Translations under genes and position numbers: made by a program | Notes under the pieces: generated by a model | Database searches by the model: none | What the model was told of the DNA's origin: nothing | The model's input: the letters and a program-made list of their open reading frames with translations, nothing else | Shown: positions 23,865-32,524 of the stretch, in pieces | Layout: every line of letters begins with the position of its first letter | Position numbering within the stretch: position 1 is the first letter of the stretch | Source of the DNA: Bog-473 sp963783965 | GTDB lineage: Bacteria; Actinomycetota; Acidimicrobiia; Acidimicrobiales; RAAP-2 | Assembly: GCA_963783965.1 (NCBI GenBank) | Contig: CAWAPQ010000007.1 | Coordinates: 62,001 to 126,000 of the forward strand | Length of the DNA: 64,000 nt | Direction of reading: 5' to 3'

Positions 23865-25057
23865 ACGCCACTGACGTCGCCATCCTCGGCACCGGCATGA
23901 GCGACATGGGTCGGCGCGACCAGGCGCCCGACACCATGGCGTACGAGGTGGTGCACGAGGCCCTCGGGGATGCGGGCATCTCGGCGCACGATCTCGGGCT
24001 CGTCATCGTGGGGAATGCGATGGCCGGCCGTCTGAGCGATCAGGGCTGCATGAAGGGACAGACCTGGCTCAGCAAGGCAGGGCTGAGCGAGGTGGCCATC
24101 GTCAACGTCGACAACTCCTGCGCCGGTGGCAGCTCCTCTCTGCATCTGGCCACCATGGCGGCCACCGCCCAGGACCGCCCCGTCCTGGCGCTGGGCGTCG
24201 AGAAGATGTGGACCGGCGACCGCGCCGGGACCATCGCCGGCATTGAGGACGGGCTCCCGTCGGAATACCGACACGATCTGCACGACCGCCGCCATGCCGA
24301 CGACAATCCCGCCGGCAGCATCCTGATGGGCCTCAACAACGGGTGGGCCCACCGGCTGATGGCCGAGGTCGGCGCCACCGTGCGGCAGATCGCCGCCGCC
24401 GCGGTCAAGGCGTTCGAGCATGCGGCCCGCAACCCGCTGGCGCAATTCCAACGACGGGTGACGATCGAGGAGGTGCTCGCCTCCCCCCAGGTGGCGGGTG
24501 TCCTGACCCGGCTGATGTGCAGTTCGTTTACCGACGGTGCAGCCGCTGTCGTGCTGGGAGGGCCCTCGGTCCCGGCTCCGGCCTCCGCGCCCCGTATCAT
24601 CGGCTCGGTGGCGCGTTCTGGAAACGGCTCAATCGACTACCACGACCGCTTGACCCAGGCCGCCGAGGCAGCGTGGGAGGCCTTCGGCTTCGGTCCCGGC
24701 GACGCCGACCTGCTCGAGCTGCACGACGCCACCGCTGCCGAAGAGCTCTACGCCCTCGAATCGCTGGGTTTCTTCGATTCCGGTGAGGCGGGGCCCGCCA
24801 CCGAGGCGGGGGACACCGGCATCGACTCCCCCGGCCTGGTCGTGAACCCCAGCGGCGGCCTCGTCGGTCGCGGCCACCCGCTCGGCGCCACCGGCCTGGC
24901 CCAGGTGGTGGAGCTGGCCACGCAGTTCCGCGGTCGGGCCGGTGACCGTCAGGTTGCCGGTGCACGCCTCGGCGTGGCGGTCAACACGGGCGGCATCATC
25001 TACGGGGACGCGGGGTTCGTGGGCATCCACGCCGTACGCTCCGGATCCGCCGCGTGA
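23861..25057 (+). CDS. SCP2-type thiolase family protein
   Basis: The 398-residue thiolase has the acylated cysteine in NVDNSCAGGSSSLHLA (C87), an HDATAAEELYALESLGFF segment characteristic of SCP-x/SCP2-type thiolases, and the C-terminal NPSGGLVGRGHPLGATGLAQ with the conserved His. The final VAVNTGG holds the usual glycine-rich end, but the classical second catalytic Cys (CxG) is not present, as in SCP-type members. Thiolases make or cleave beta-ketoacyl-CoA. The ATG overlaps the LLM stop and its own stop overlaps the KAS III GTG, so all are translated together. Confidence 0.85.
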   Translation: MNATDVAILGTGMSDMGRRDQAPDTMAYEVVHEALGDAGISAHDLGLVIVGNAMAGRLSDQGCMKGQTWLSKAGLSEVAIVNVDNSCAGGSSSLHLATMAATAQDRPVLALGVEKMWTGDRAGTIAGIEDGLPSEYRHDLHDRRHADDNPAGSILMGLNNGWAHRLMAEVGATVRQIAAAAVKAFEHAARNPLAQFQRRVTIEEVLASPQVAGVLTRLMCSSFTDGAAAVVLGGPSVPAPASAPRIIGSVARSGNGSIDYHDRLTQAAEAAWEAFGFGPGDADLLELHDATAAEELYALESLGFFDSGEAGPATEAGDTGIDSPGLVVNPSGGLVGRGHPLGATGLAQVVELATQFRGRAGDRQVAGARLGVAVNTGGIIYGDAGFVGIHAVRSGSAA

Positions 25058-25980
25058 CGGGCATCAAGATCACGGGTTGGGGCATCGCCGTTCCGGACAA
25101 GGTCGTCACCAACGACGACATGGCGGTCAACCTCGACACCAGTGACGCCTGGATCGTCGAGCGCACCGGCATCCGCGAACGCCATATCGGCGGCACCACC
25201 TCTGGGCTGGCCATTGAGGCGGCCGTTGCGGCTCTGGCCCAGGCCGGCCGGAGCGCCGAAGAGATCGACAACCTGGTGCTCGCCACCACCACCCCCGACG
25301 GCATCGTGCCGGGGACGGCGCCCAGCGTGCAGCACGGGATCGGCATGAAGGGCGGGGCGTTCGACCTCAATGCCGCCTGCTCGGGGTTCGTCTACGGCCT
25401 CGTGACCGCTGCCGGCCTCATTTCGATCGGGTCCGGCCCCGTCCTCCTGATCGGCTCCGAGACGCTGTCGCGCATCACCGACATGGACGATCGCAAAATC
25501 GCCATCATCGTCGGCGACGGCGCCGGCGCCGTCGTGGTCGAGCCAGTGGACGGACCCGGCAGCCTCATCAGCTGGAACCTGAACTCCGACGGTTCCCTCA
25601 AGCACCTTCTCAAGTGCGAGCACGGCGGGACACTGTTCATGGACGGCAAGGAGGTCTTCCGGCGGGCCGTGCGGGTCGTGGTCGAGTCGGCCGAGCGGGC
25701 CATGGCGGACGCCGGCCTGGGGCCCGACGACATCTCGCTGATGGTGCCCCACCAGGCCAACCTGCGCATCATTCAGGCGGCGTGCCAGCGCCTCGGCATC
25801 CCCGAGGAGCGGACCGCCGTGGTCATCGATCGCTACGGCAACACCTCCTCGGCCTCCATCCCGCTCGCGCTGTACGACTCCATCGGGCACGGCCGTGTCA
25901 ACGACGGCGACCATCTCCTGCTGACGGGTTTCGGCGGCGGCATGACGTGGGCCAGCGCCGTGTTCCGCTGGAGCGCATGA
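25054..25980 (+). CDS. 3-oxoacyl-ACP synthase III-like (KAS III)
   Basis: The 308-residue enzyme has all three KAS III catalytic residues: C109 in NAACSGFVYG, H233 in VPHQANLRII, and N263 in DRYGNTSSASIP. The N-terminus (WGIAVPDKVVTNDDMA, DAWIVERTGIRERHI) and the terminal GFGGGMTWASAVFRW also fit FabH. FabH condenses acetyl-CoA with malonyl-ACP to start fatty acids, but FabH-like enzymes also serve specialised pathways. Placement between a thiolase and a nucleotidyltransferase with no other fab gene suggests a dedicated pathway here. Start is GTG at 25054, overlapping the thiolase stop. Confidence 0.88.
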   Translation: MTGIKITGWGIAVPDKVVTNDDMAVNLDTSDAWIVERTGIRERHIGGTTSGLAIEAAVAALAQAGRSAEEIDNLVLATTTPDGIVPGTAPSVQHGIGMKGGAFDLNAACSGFVYGLVTAAGLISIGSGPVLLIGSETLSRITDMDDRKIAIIVGDGAGAVVVEPVDGPGSLISWNLNSDGSLKHLLKCEHGGTLFMDGKEVFRRAVRVVVESAERAMADAGLGPDDISLMVPHQANLRIIQAACQRLGIPEERTAVVIDRYGNTSSASIPLALYDSIGHGRVNDGDHLLLTGFGGGMTWASAVFRWSA

Positions 25981-26846
25981 GCGAGGAGGGCGGCGGGGCG
26001 GATCCGGCGCTCGTGATCCTGGCGGCCGGGCGGGCCCGCCGGTACGGCGGCGTCAAGCCCCTGGCTCCCGTTGGTCCCCACGGCGAGGCCGTCATCGACG
26101 TCGTCGCCTCCGACGCCATCGCGGCAGGGTTCGGCATCGTGGTCCTGGTCCTGGGGCCGAGCACGGGCCCGGCCATCCGCTATCACGTGGAGCACACGTG
26201 GCCCGAGGCCGTCGACGTCCGCTTCGCCCTGCAGCCCGCACCGCTGGGCACCGTGAACGCCGTGCTCAGCGCGTCCGATCACGTCGGCACCAGTCCCTAC
26301 GGCGTGGGCAACGCCGACGACATCTACGGCCAGGCGGCCTGCGCCCAGCTCGTCAGGCACCTCCACCAGCACGCCGAGGCCAACGCGCTGGTGGGCTACC
26401 GCCTCAATGACGCCGTGGTGGGCACCTCGCCGGTCACCCGGGGTATCTGCCGGGTCGCCGACGATGGCTCGCTCCTCGGCGTGGACGAGCGCCGCCAGGT
26501 CACGCGGACGCCCGAGGGCGGCTTCGTGGCCGGAGACGGTCGGGAGCCCGCCGTGCTCCCGCCTGACGCCCGGGTCTCCATGAATCTCTGGGGCTTCACC
26601 CCGGCCTTCCACAAGACGCTGCAGGCCGCCATGGAGGCCGCCGTGGGCGCCTCCGAGGAGGCCGAGGTGCTGTTGCCCGAGGTGGTGGCCGAATCGCTCT
26701 CCACCAGCTCGTTCACCGTCCTGCCCGCCCAGGGCCGCTGCATCGGCGTGACGCACCCTGACGACCTCTCCCTGGTCCAGGCCGAGCTGAATCGCCAGGT
26801 GGCGGCCGGCGAACGCCCGGCCAAGCTCTGGGCCTCCCTGCCGTAG
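25977..26846 (+). CDS. Sugar-nucleotidyltransferase-like NTP transferase
   Basis: The 289-residue protein begins with the nucleotidyltransferase loop VILAAGRARRYGGVKPLAPVG. It also has ALQPAPLGTVNAVLSA and the acidic VGNADDIYG in place of the usual metal-binding aspartate motif. The family activates sugar or alcohol phosphates as nucleotide derivatives. Its ATG overlaps the KAS III stop (ATGA), making it the fourth coupled gene. Why a nucleotidyltransferase is tied to acyl-CoA condensing enzymes is unclear. A hairpin terminator follows. Confidence 0.8.
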   Translation: MSEEGGGADPALVILAAGRARRYGGVKPLAPVGPHGEAVIDVVASDAIAAGFGIVVLVLGPSTGPAIRYHVEHTWPEAVDVRFALQPAPLGTVNAVLSASDHVGTSPYGVGNADDIYGQAACAQLVRHLHQHAEANALVGYRLNDAVVGTSPVTRGICRVADDGSLLGVDERRQVTRTPEGGFVAGDGREPAVLPPDARVSMNLWGFTPAFHKTLQAAMEAAVGASEEAEVLLPEVVAESLSTSSFTVLPAQGRCIGVTHPDDLSLVQAELNRQVAAGERPAKLWASLP

Positions 26847-26860
26847 CGGGACAAACCTCG

Positions 26861-26894
26861 ACGGCCCCCGTGGGGTGGAGCCCCTCACGGCCGT
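26861..26894 (+). terminator. Hairpin after the nucleotidyltransferase
   Basis: ACGGCC (26861-26866) pairs with GGCCGT (26889-26894), with an inner GTGGGG/CCCC pairing, 15 bases after the operon stop. A second small hairpin, GGGGAC/GTCCCC at 26922-26938, follows. Together they form a plausible terminator. Confidence 0.55.
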
Positions 26895-27409
26895 TACCCC
26901 TTCGTGGGGAATGGAACGAGGGGGGACAAAAGGTCCCCGGACGCGACGCAACCCCGAGTAACCGTTCGGCCGAAGCCTCCCGTGCTCCTCGGGGCCACGT
27001 CTTCGATGGACCGCTGGCACCGTGCCGGGGTCGTGTCGGACAACCCCCGCCCGAGCCGGCCCCGGCGGCTCCAGGGAAGCCGCCGCGACGCACCACGGAC
27101 CATCTCCAGTCGGATCCTCCTGCCCACTCCAGTCACGCTCCCCTTGCGGGGCTCGCTCCCTTTCCTCGATCCCGCTTTGCAGCGTTCTCTCGGCTTCCCC
27201 CCGTTCGGCCTTGCGGCTTCCCTTCGGGCTTCCCTCGCTCCCACCTTGCGATGCTCGCTTGAGGTTCGGCGGGCTCTTGTCTCCGAACTGGACACAGATT
27301 GCGCCACTCACAACGCGGGGTCAATGCCGTTTCGCGAAATCCAGACGTTCTCCCCACCTTTCTCCGCGTCGTCCCCAGAGTCCACATCCTCCGTCCCCAG
27401 TTCTTCCCC
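26895..27409. other. Intergenic, C-rich, no supported gene
   Basis: About 515 bases before the GH43 gene. It is pyrimidine-rich on the plus strand with recurring GCTTCCCTTCGGGCTTCCCT-like words. Long open frames exist on both strands, but they are Arg/Ser/Pro-rich and lack family features. I see no tRNA or riboswitch. The GH43 promoter should be near its right end. Confidence 0.45.
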
Positions 27410-28552
27410 ATGGTGAGGTCGGCCGGGGGCGGTCGCGGCGTCGTCCTCGGACTCGTCGGCGCCCTCACGGTGACCGTTGTGTTCGGCCTGGGCATCCTGA
27501 ACGCCGGCGCGCGTATCGCTGACGAGTCAACGGTCTCGCCGGAGCAGTACCTCTCCACCGGCGCGCTCGGTGCCGCCGCCGGGGACAGCGCGCTGGGCCT
27601 GCGTACGTCCTACTTCGATCCACCGGTGCTCGCGGACCCTGCCACGCCCGGCTTCACCATCAACGCGGGCGCCGATCAGCCCGACCCGTTCATCTTCCAA
27701 CAGGGCGGGCGGTACTACCTCTTCACATCGCAGGACGAGGTGCCACAGAATGTTCCCGTGCGCTCCGGAGACACCGTCGGCCAATGGGGCGGTCCGAGCG
27801 ACGCCCTGCCAGACCTGCCGGCCTGGGCCACGCCAGGCGTCACGTGGGCGCCCGACGTGGCGCAGTTCGGCACTCACTTCCTGCTGTATTTCACCGCAGA
27901 GCTCCGGGGCGCGTCGCCCGCCACCATGTGCATCGGCGACGCCATCAGCACGGCCGTCGACGGCCCCTACATGGCCGCTCCGGTCCCGTTCATCTGCCAG
28001 CAGTCCCTCGGCGGTTCCATCGACCCCCGTGTCTTCGACGACGCGGACGGCCAGGCCTACATGATCTGGAAGTCGGACCAGAACGCCCGGTCGAACTCAG
28101 CCAACACGCAGATCTACAGCGAGCCGCTGAGCGCCGACGGTCTCCATCTCGAAGGGCAGCCGACTGCGATCTTCGGCCCGGACGAATCCTGGCAGGGTCA
28201 CATTGTGGAGGCGCCGCAGCTCGTGCTGGTGCGCGGCAGCTACTACCTCTTCTACTCCGGCGGGTGGTTCAACCAACCCGGCTATTCCATCGGCGCCGCG
28301 CGTTGCGACGGACCACGCGGTCCCTGTGCCGACCTGTCCCCCACGCCGCTGTTGGGCTCCAACGCGCAGGGCGACGGTCCAGGGGAGGAGTCGGTCTTCG
28401 CCAACGCGGCGGGCCTGTGGCTCCTCTACACGCCGTTCAGCTCCACGCTGCCGCTGCCCGGTCCGCCGCGCCCGGTCTCCGTGGCCCACCTCGGTTTCGG
28501 TCCCTCGGGTCCCTATCTGGCGGCACCACTCGGGGTCTCCGGTCCGAGCTAA
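27410..28552 (+). CDS. Membrane-anchored GH43-like glycoside hydrolase
   Basis: The 380-residue protein starts with an uncleaved-looking hydrophobic anchor (residues 9-29) and continues as a five-bladed propeller hydrolase. The three GH43 acids are visible: Asp in GADQPDPFIFQQGGRYYLF, Asp in GGSIDPRVFDDADGQAYMIWKSD, and Glu in GHIVEAPQLVLVRGSYYLFYSGG. GH43 enzymes act on arabinan, arabinoxylan or related arabinosides, so it may trim envelope arabinan or plant polymers. The ATG at 27410 was chosen as it precedes the membrane anchor. Its stop overlaps the convergent ycnI stop. Confidence 0.82.
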   Translation: MVRSAGGGRGVVLGLVGALTVTVVFGLGILNAGARIADESTVSPEQYLSTGALGAAAGDSALGLRTSYFDPPVLADPATPGFTINAGADQPDPFIFQQGGRYYLFTSQDEVPQNVPVRSGDTVGQWGGPSDALPDLPAWATPGVTWAPDVAQFGTHFLLYFTAELRGASPATMCIGDAISTAVDGPYMAAPVPFICQQSLGGSIDPRVFDDADGQAYMIWKSDQNARSNSANTQIYSEPLSADGLHLEGQPTAIFGPDESWQGHIVEAPQLVLVRGSYYLFYSGGWFNQPGYSIGAARCDGPRGPCADLSPTPLLGSNAQGDGPGEESVFANAAGLWLLYTPFSSTLPLPGPPRPVSVAHLGFGPSGPYLAAPLGVSGPS

Positions 28553-29244
28553 TCGAAACGTGGACGGCCCAACCAGACCGCCAGCAACGCAAGCACGACG
28601 GCGAACCCGGCCAGGATCAGCGCGGCAATCTCCCATGCGTTCGTGCCGGAGGAGCCCGATACCGTCGTGGTCGCCGTCACCGTGGTGGCGGTCGAGGACG
28701 CGGCGGAGCCCGGCCCGCCGGGCGCCGTCAATGTCATGGTCGGTGCCGGGTGCTCGGGGTCGGGCACCGCTTTGTCCGGCACCTGAATCCACGACACCAC
28801 CGTGCCGTCGCTGTAGGTCTGGATCGCCTTGAAGACCAGCTGGTGGGTCCCCGTCGGGATGCCCTGGGCCAGCACGTTGAACTCGCCGAACTGCCCGACC
28901 GGTATTGTGCCGCCCGACCAGTCGATCTCGCTCGTCGTCGAGGTGAACGTGCCGTCATCGGTGGTGATCGGCTTGGGCAGCGCGGCCTTGACGACGCTGA
29001 CCTGCCAACCCGAGCCGGACTCGGGGTTCAGCAGGACGATGGGATGGGTCAGAGGGAACTGGATCTTCAGTCCCGTCACTGCCGCTGTGTCCGATTCGTT
29101 TGGGACGCGGAACGTGAGGATGGCATCATCGGTGCCCTGCGGGAGGCTTGATGGGCTGACCGTCACGTGGGCGCTCGCCAGTCCGGCGTCGAGCGCCACG
29201 AAGGCCAGCGCGCACACGGCGACGAGTCCGCACTTCCGTATCAT
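28549..29244 (-). CDS. ycnI: YcnI-like (DUF1775) copper-binding protein
   Basis: The 231-residue exported protein has a signal peptide ending LASA, so the mature protein begins HVTVSPSSLPQG. Position 1 is the His that forms the mono-histidine brace in the YcnI family. The Trp in VVSWIQVPD also matches. A C-terminal helix (residues 205-226) anchors it in the membrane. YcnI proteins bind Cu(II) outside the cell and often neighbour copC/copD genes, as here: the CopC-CopD fusion ends 31 bases upstream on the same strand. It is probably a copper chaperone for that importer. Confidence 0.9.
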   Translation of the reverse strand: MIRKCGLVAVCALAFVALDAGLASAHVTVSPSSLPQGTDDAILTFRVPNESDTAAVTGLKIQFPLTHPIVLLNPESGSGWQVSVVKAALPKPITTDDGTFTSTTSEIDWSGGTIPVGQFGEFNVLAQGIPTGTHQLVFKAIQTYSDGTVVSWIQVPDKAVPDPEHPAPTMTLTAPGGPGSAASSTATTVTATTTVSGSSGTNAWEIAALILAGFAVVLALLAVWLGRPRFD

Positions 29245-29275
29245 CTGTCAACCCTCCTCCGCCGTGGTGGCGGCG

Positions 29276-31144
29276 CTACTGCACGGTGTCCACGAAGCTG
29301 ACGTCAGGCTGACTGAACTCCGAGACCTGCACTTGCAGGACGATCTGCCACTTCCCCACGATGGGCGGGTTGGGACTGTTGGTCAGCACGAAACGCCCCG
29401 TGCCGGCCTTGTGCATGTCCGTCTCAATGGGGCCGACGTTCTGCGACGGCAGCACCAGATAGACCGAGACGCTCTCGGCCAGGTTGGCCGGCGCACCGCC
29501 CACCCCTGTGAATTGCACTGTCCAGTCGTTGACCAATGCGGCGTTCGGCGTGATGTGCAGCGTCACGCGTCCGCCGTCGAACGCCTGGGTCTGGGTGAAC
29601 GGCACGGGAGGCGGGGCGCTGGCACCGTTGCTCGGCGTCCCGTTGGCCAGCACCGCCGTCACCCCGAGGACGGCCACCATGCCCAGCGCTTCCAACCGCA
29701 CCGTCGAGACGAGCCGCTGCCAACCGCGGGCCAGAGCGGTCGGACGGCCGCCAGCCGCGGCCCCCAGCAGTCCGGGGAGGAGGAGGTACCGGTTGTAGCC
29801 GGCCAGCACCAGCAGCAAACCGACCAGGGCGATCTTGAGCAACAGGAGCTGGCCGTAGCCCGTCTCGAAGAGGTTGGCCACGGACCCCACCTCGACGACG
29901 GCCAAGAGCGTGCCGGCGACGAGGATGCCGGCGAAGGAGATCCCGGCCATGGTGGAGAAGCGCCCGACGACCCCGGCCGTGTCGGCGAGGAGCGCGCCGT
30001 CGCCGTCATCGCCGACCAGCGGCCCGTCCCCCCTTCCCGGCGCATCGGACGAGGCGGAGGGGGGCGCGGGTGGTGCCGGGCGTTCCAAGACCGCGGTGGA
30101 CGTCCCCGCCCCCAGGGCCCGCGTCAGGCCCGAGCCGAAGAGTGGTGCCGGCGCACCCACCTCCGTGATGCCGGCGCCGTCGCCGGAGAGCTGGCCGGCC
30201 AGGCGCGCCGTCCGGGTCCGGCGGCGCAGCACCGTCACGAGCCCGACCAGTCCGCCGGCCCACATGGCGACGAAGGCCACATGCACGATGTCGGCCGGAA
30301 TACTGAGCCAGCGCTCTTGCGAGACGAGGGCATGACCGAAGAGGACGAAGGCGCCGGCGGCCACAAGCAGGCCGTAGAAGGAGGCGAATTGGCGGCTGAT
30401 CGTCCTGCGCAGTTGCAGCGAGGCCAAGCAGGCCGCCAGCCCCACCAGTTGTGCGGCGCATTGCTCGCCGAACTTGCCGCCGAAGGACTCCGTGTCGATG
30501 CTCCAGTGCGTCAACGCTGAAGGGCCGCCGCCGGACAGGACCGACTGGGCGCCACCGGTCACGGCCATGCCCACCAGTCCCAGAGCGGTGGCCACGTAGA
30601 CCCACCGTCGCAGCCGGCGCCGTTCGTTGCCGCCCCGCAGTATGAAGGCCAGGAAGAAGGCCAGCCCCGACGCCACCAAGACGCCTAGGTAGACGAGGAA
30701 CTGGCCGAAGTCGTCGACCCAGCTCGCGAACGACGTCCGCGGACGAGCCAGTGTGGTGATGGCGCCGGCTTTGACGTGCCCGACGAGGAACACGATGCCG
30801 CCGCTGACCACGTGGCCGTCGACCGAAGTGACTGTGTAGTCCGACACGTAGGCGCCCGGGCCGAGCGACGCCGGCAAGGTGGCCGACAGCGTGGCCGGTG
30901 CCGGGTGCCCCGAGGTCACCTCCACGCGCTGCCCCGATGAGTTCAGGACGACCAGACCCCCGTCGTCGGGCTGGACCGGCTGGTCGAAGTTGATGGTGAC
31001 CGTGTGGGGGACCTTGGCCAGGTGCGCTCCCTGGGCCGGCGACGAGGCCGTCACCGCGGCGTGCGCGGCGGCAGGCGTGGCCCAACCGATGACGGCCAGG
31101 CACCCAAGGATGCCTGGCACCAGGGTCCGCCGCAGCCTCGTCAC
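29276..31144 (-). CDS. copCD: CopC-CopD fusion, copper resistance/import protein
   Basis: The 622-residue protein joins an exported CopC domain to a polytopic CopD domain. The signal peptide ends PAAA, leaving a mature N-terminal His28 (HAAVTASSP). The other CopC Cu(II) ligands are visible in VTSVDGHVVSGG (D109, H111). From about residue 140, eight or more helices form the CopD part, which carries copper across the membrane. A final soluble domain follows (FDGGRVTLHITPN). Start is GTG at 31144. It lies between the WHxH membrane protein (28-base gap) and ycnI in one minus-strand unit. Confidence 0.9.
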   Translation of the reverse strand: MTRLRRTLVPGILGCLAVIGWATPAAAHAAVTASSPAQGAHLAKVPHTVTINFDQPVQPDDGGLVVLNSSGQRVEVTSGHPAPATLSATLPASLGPGAYVSDYTVTSVDGHVVSGGIVFLVGHVKAGAITTLARPRTSFASWVDDFGQFLVYLGVLVASGLAFFLAFILRGGNERRRLRRWVYVATALGLVGMAVTGGAQSVLSGGGPSALTHWSIDTESFGGKFGEQCAAQLVGLAACLASLQLRRTISRQFASFYGLLVAAGAFVLFGHALVSQERWLSIPADIVHVAFVAMWAGGLVGLVTVLRRRTRTARLAGQLSGDGAGITEVGAPAPLFGSGLTRALGAGTSTAVLERPAPPAPPSASSDAPGRGDGPLVGDDGDGALLADTAGVVGRFSTMAGISFAGILVAGTLLAVVEVGSVANLFETGYGQLLLLKIALVGLLLVLAGYNRYLLLPGLLGAAAGGRPTALARGWQRLVSTVRLEALGMVAVLGVTAVLANGTPSNGASAPPPVPFTQTQAFDGGRVTLHITPNAALVNDWTVQFTGVGGAPANLAESVSVYLVLPSQNVGPIETDMHKAGTGRFVLTNSPNPPIVGKWQIVLQVQVSEFSQPDVSFVDTVQ

Positions 31145-31172
31145 CGAGGGCCGTGTCTTCCTGCCGACCGGA

Positions 31173-32393
31173 TCAGGACTGGCGGTCGCAGAACCCGATG
31201 GCGTTGGTCAGGTCCGTATTCCCCGGGCAGTAGACGTGCAGGTTGTCGTGGGAGAACACCCCCTGTGGGCTCTCCCACCCCGGCACCACCCAGGCGTGGA
31301 CCATCCACACCGTCTTCTGCATGAAGTCACCGTGCACGTCCGCGCATTCCTGCGGCGTGATGTTCTGGTCCGCCGCGAAGGGCACACCGATCTTTCCGTT
31401 GTTGAACTGCACGCAGACGTTCGAGTGCCGGTGCCAGTGGTCGTTGGGCCCGACGAAGCCTGCCGGCGCAGTATCCGCCAGGGACTCGTACATCACCCCG
31501 ACCACCGGCGCGTTGTCCGCCGTGCTGGCGTAGATCCACGAGGCGGGATAGAGCGGGTTCACCGAGCCGTCGGGATTGATGCCCTTGAAGGCGTCGGCGC
31601 TGATCTCCTGATAGTGCGCTCCCACACCGGGTGCCATGCCGCCCGCCAGGATCATCCCGGCCGCCTTGGCCGACGCCACGGTCGGGTAGCGCTCAGCGGC
31701 CTGGAGCGCCTGGGAGAGCTGGGTGGTGAGCGCCGCCTGATCCGCTGCGTCGAGCGGCACCCACTTGGCGAGCTCCGACTGCTCCGTGTCGTTCCCCGCC
31801 ACAATGCTCTGGAACGTCTTCGAGCTCTCGCCAGGGACTTTCACGGTCGATGACAGGGCCAGCTTGGCGGCAGCCCCGCCAGGATCCGCCGCCGGCGCCG
31901 CCGCGCTCGGCGTGTTCAGCGCTCCGACGCTGCCGAAGAGCCCGCCGATGGTCAAGCCGACGATGCCGACAGGGACGAGCGATCCGAACACAGACGCCGA
32001 CGAGGGCCACGTGCTGCCCAGTGCGGGCCGGATGGCCAGCGCCACACCCACGAGCACGGCGATCCCCGAGAGCGCCACGCCGAAGGCGACGGACACGGCG
32101 GAGACCGCGTGCGGGCCTTCGACCGCCAACCAGTACACGGCGACCGCCGTGTTGACGGCCGCCGCGGCGCCGAACAGCGCCCGCGACGGTCTGGTCAGCG
32201 CCCCGACCGCCAGCGACACCTGGACCAGGGCCGCCACCACCCCGATGGTGGCTTGCATTCCCCTCAGGTGCCCCGACGCCATCGCGAAGAGCAGCACGGC
32301 GGAGCCACCCAGCGTGATGGAGAGCAGGATGGGCAGCGGGCGGTTGGTGCCCCCGTCGCCCCGGTCGTCGACGCGTTCCATCAGGTCGGTCAT
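31173..32393 (-). CDS. Membrane protein with WHxH domain, first gene of copper cluster
   Basis: The 406-residue protein has about six N-terminal helices (residues 20-155) and a soluble C-terminal domain. Notable motifs are GAHYQEISADAF, NPLYPASWIYAS, VVGVMYESL, DHWHRHSNVCVQF (WHRH 320-323), CADVHGDFM and MVHAWVVPGWESPQGVFSHDNLHVYC. The pattern repeats that of the protein at 14546-15949. Its His/Cys density and position 28 bases before copCD suggest a role in copper handling, though this is inference. I know no named family for the domain. Confidence 0.7.
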   Translation of the reverse strand: MTDLMERVDDRGDGGTNRPLPILLSITLGGSAVLLFAMASGHLRGMQATIGVVAALVQVSLAVGALTRPSRALFGAAAAVNTAVAVYWLAVEGPHAVSAVSVAFGVALSGIAVLVGVALAIRPALGSTWPSSASVFGSLVPVGIVGLTIGGLFGSVGALNTPSAAAPAADPGGAAAKLALSSTVKVPGESSKTFQSIVAGNDTEQSELAKWVPLDAADQAALTTQLSQALQAAERYPTVASAKAAGMILAGGMAPGVGAHYQEISADAFKGINPDGSVNPLYPASWIYASTADNAPVVGVMYESLADTAPAGFVGPNDHWHRHSNVCVQFNNGKIGVPFAADQNITPQECADVHGDFMQKTVWMVHAWVVPGWESPQGVFSHDNLHVYCPGNTDLTNAIGFCDRQS

Positions 32394-32524
32394 GTCCCCT
32401 CCAACCCCTTGCCCCCGGGCCCCAATAGGCCACTTTCCTGCTGAACCGTAGCCCGGGTTGCAGCAAGAAGGGTGCGCCAGCGATCGGCCCGTGCCTGCAC
32501 CGGGAGGATCCGGCGACGACCCGT

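Noticed and set aside
25000..27311. Long minus-strand frames antisense to the KAS III and nucleotidyltransferase genes
   Set aside because: Composition is His/Arg/Gly-rich, with no recognisable domain, while the plus strand encodes clear families with coupled starts.
26895..27409. Possible small RNA or gene in the C-rich gap
   Set aside because: No promoter/terminator pair and no protein-like frame; repeated CTTCCC words look like low complexity.
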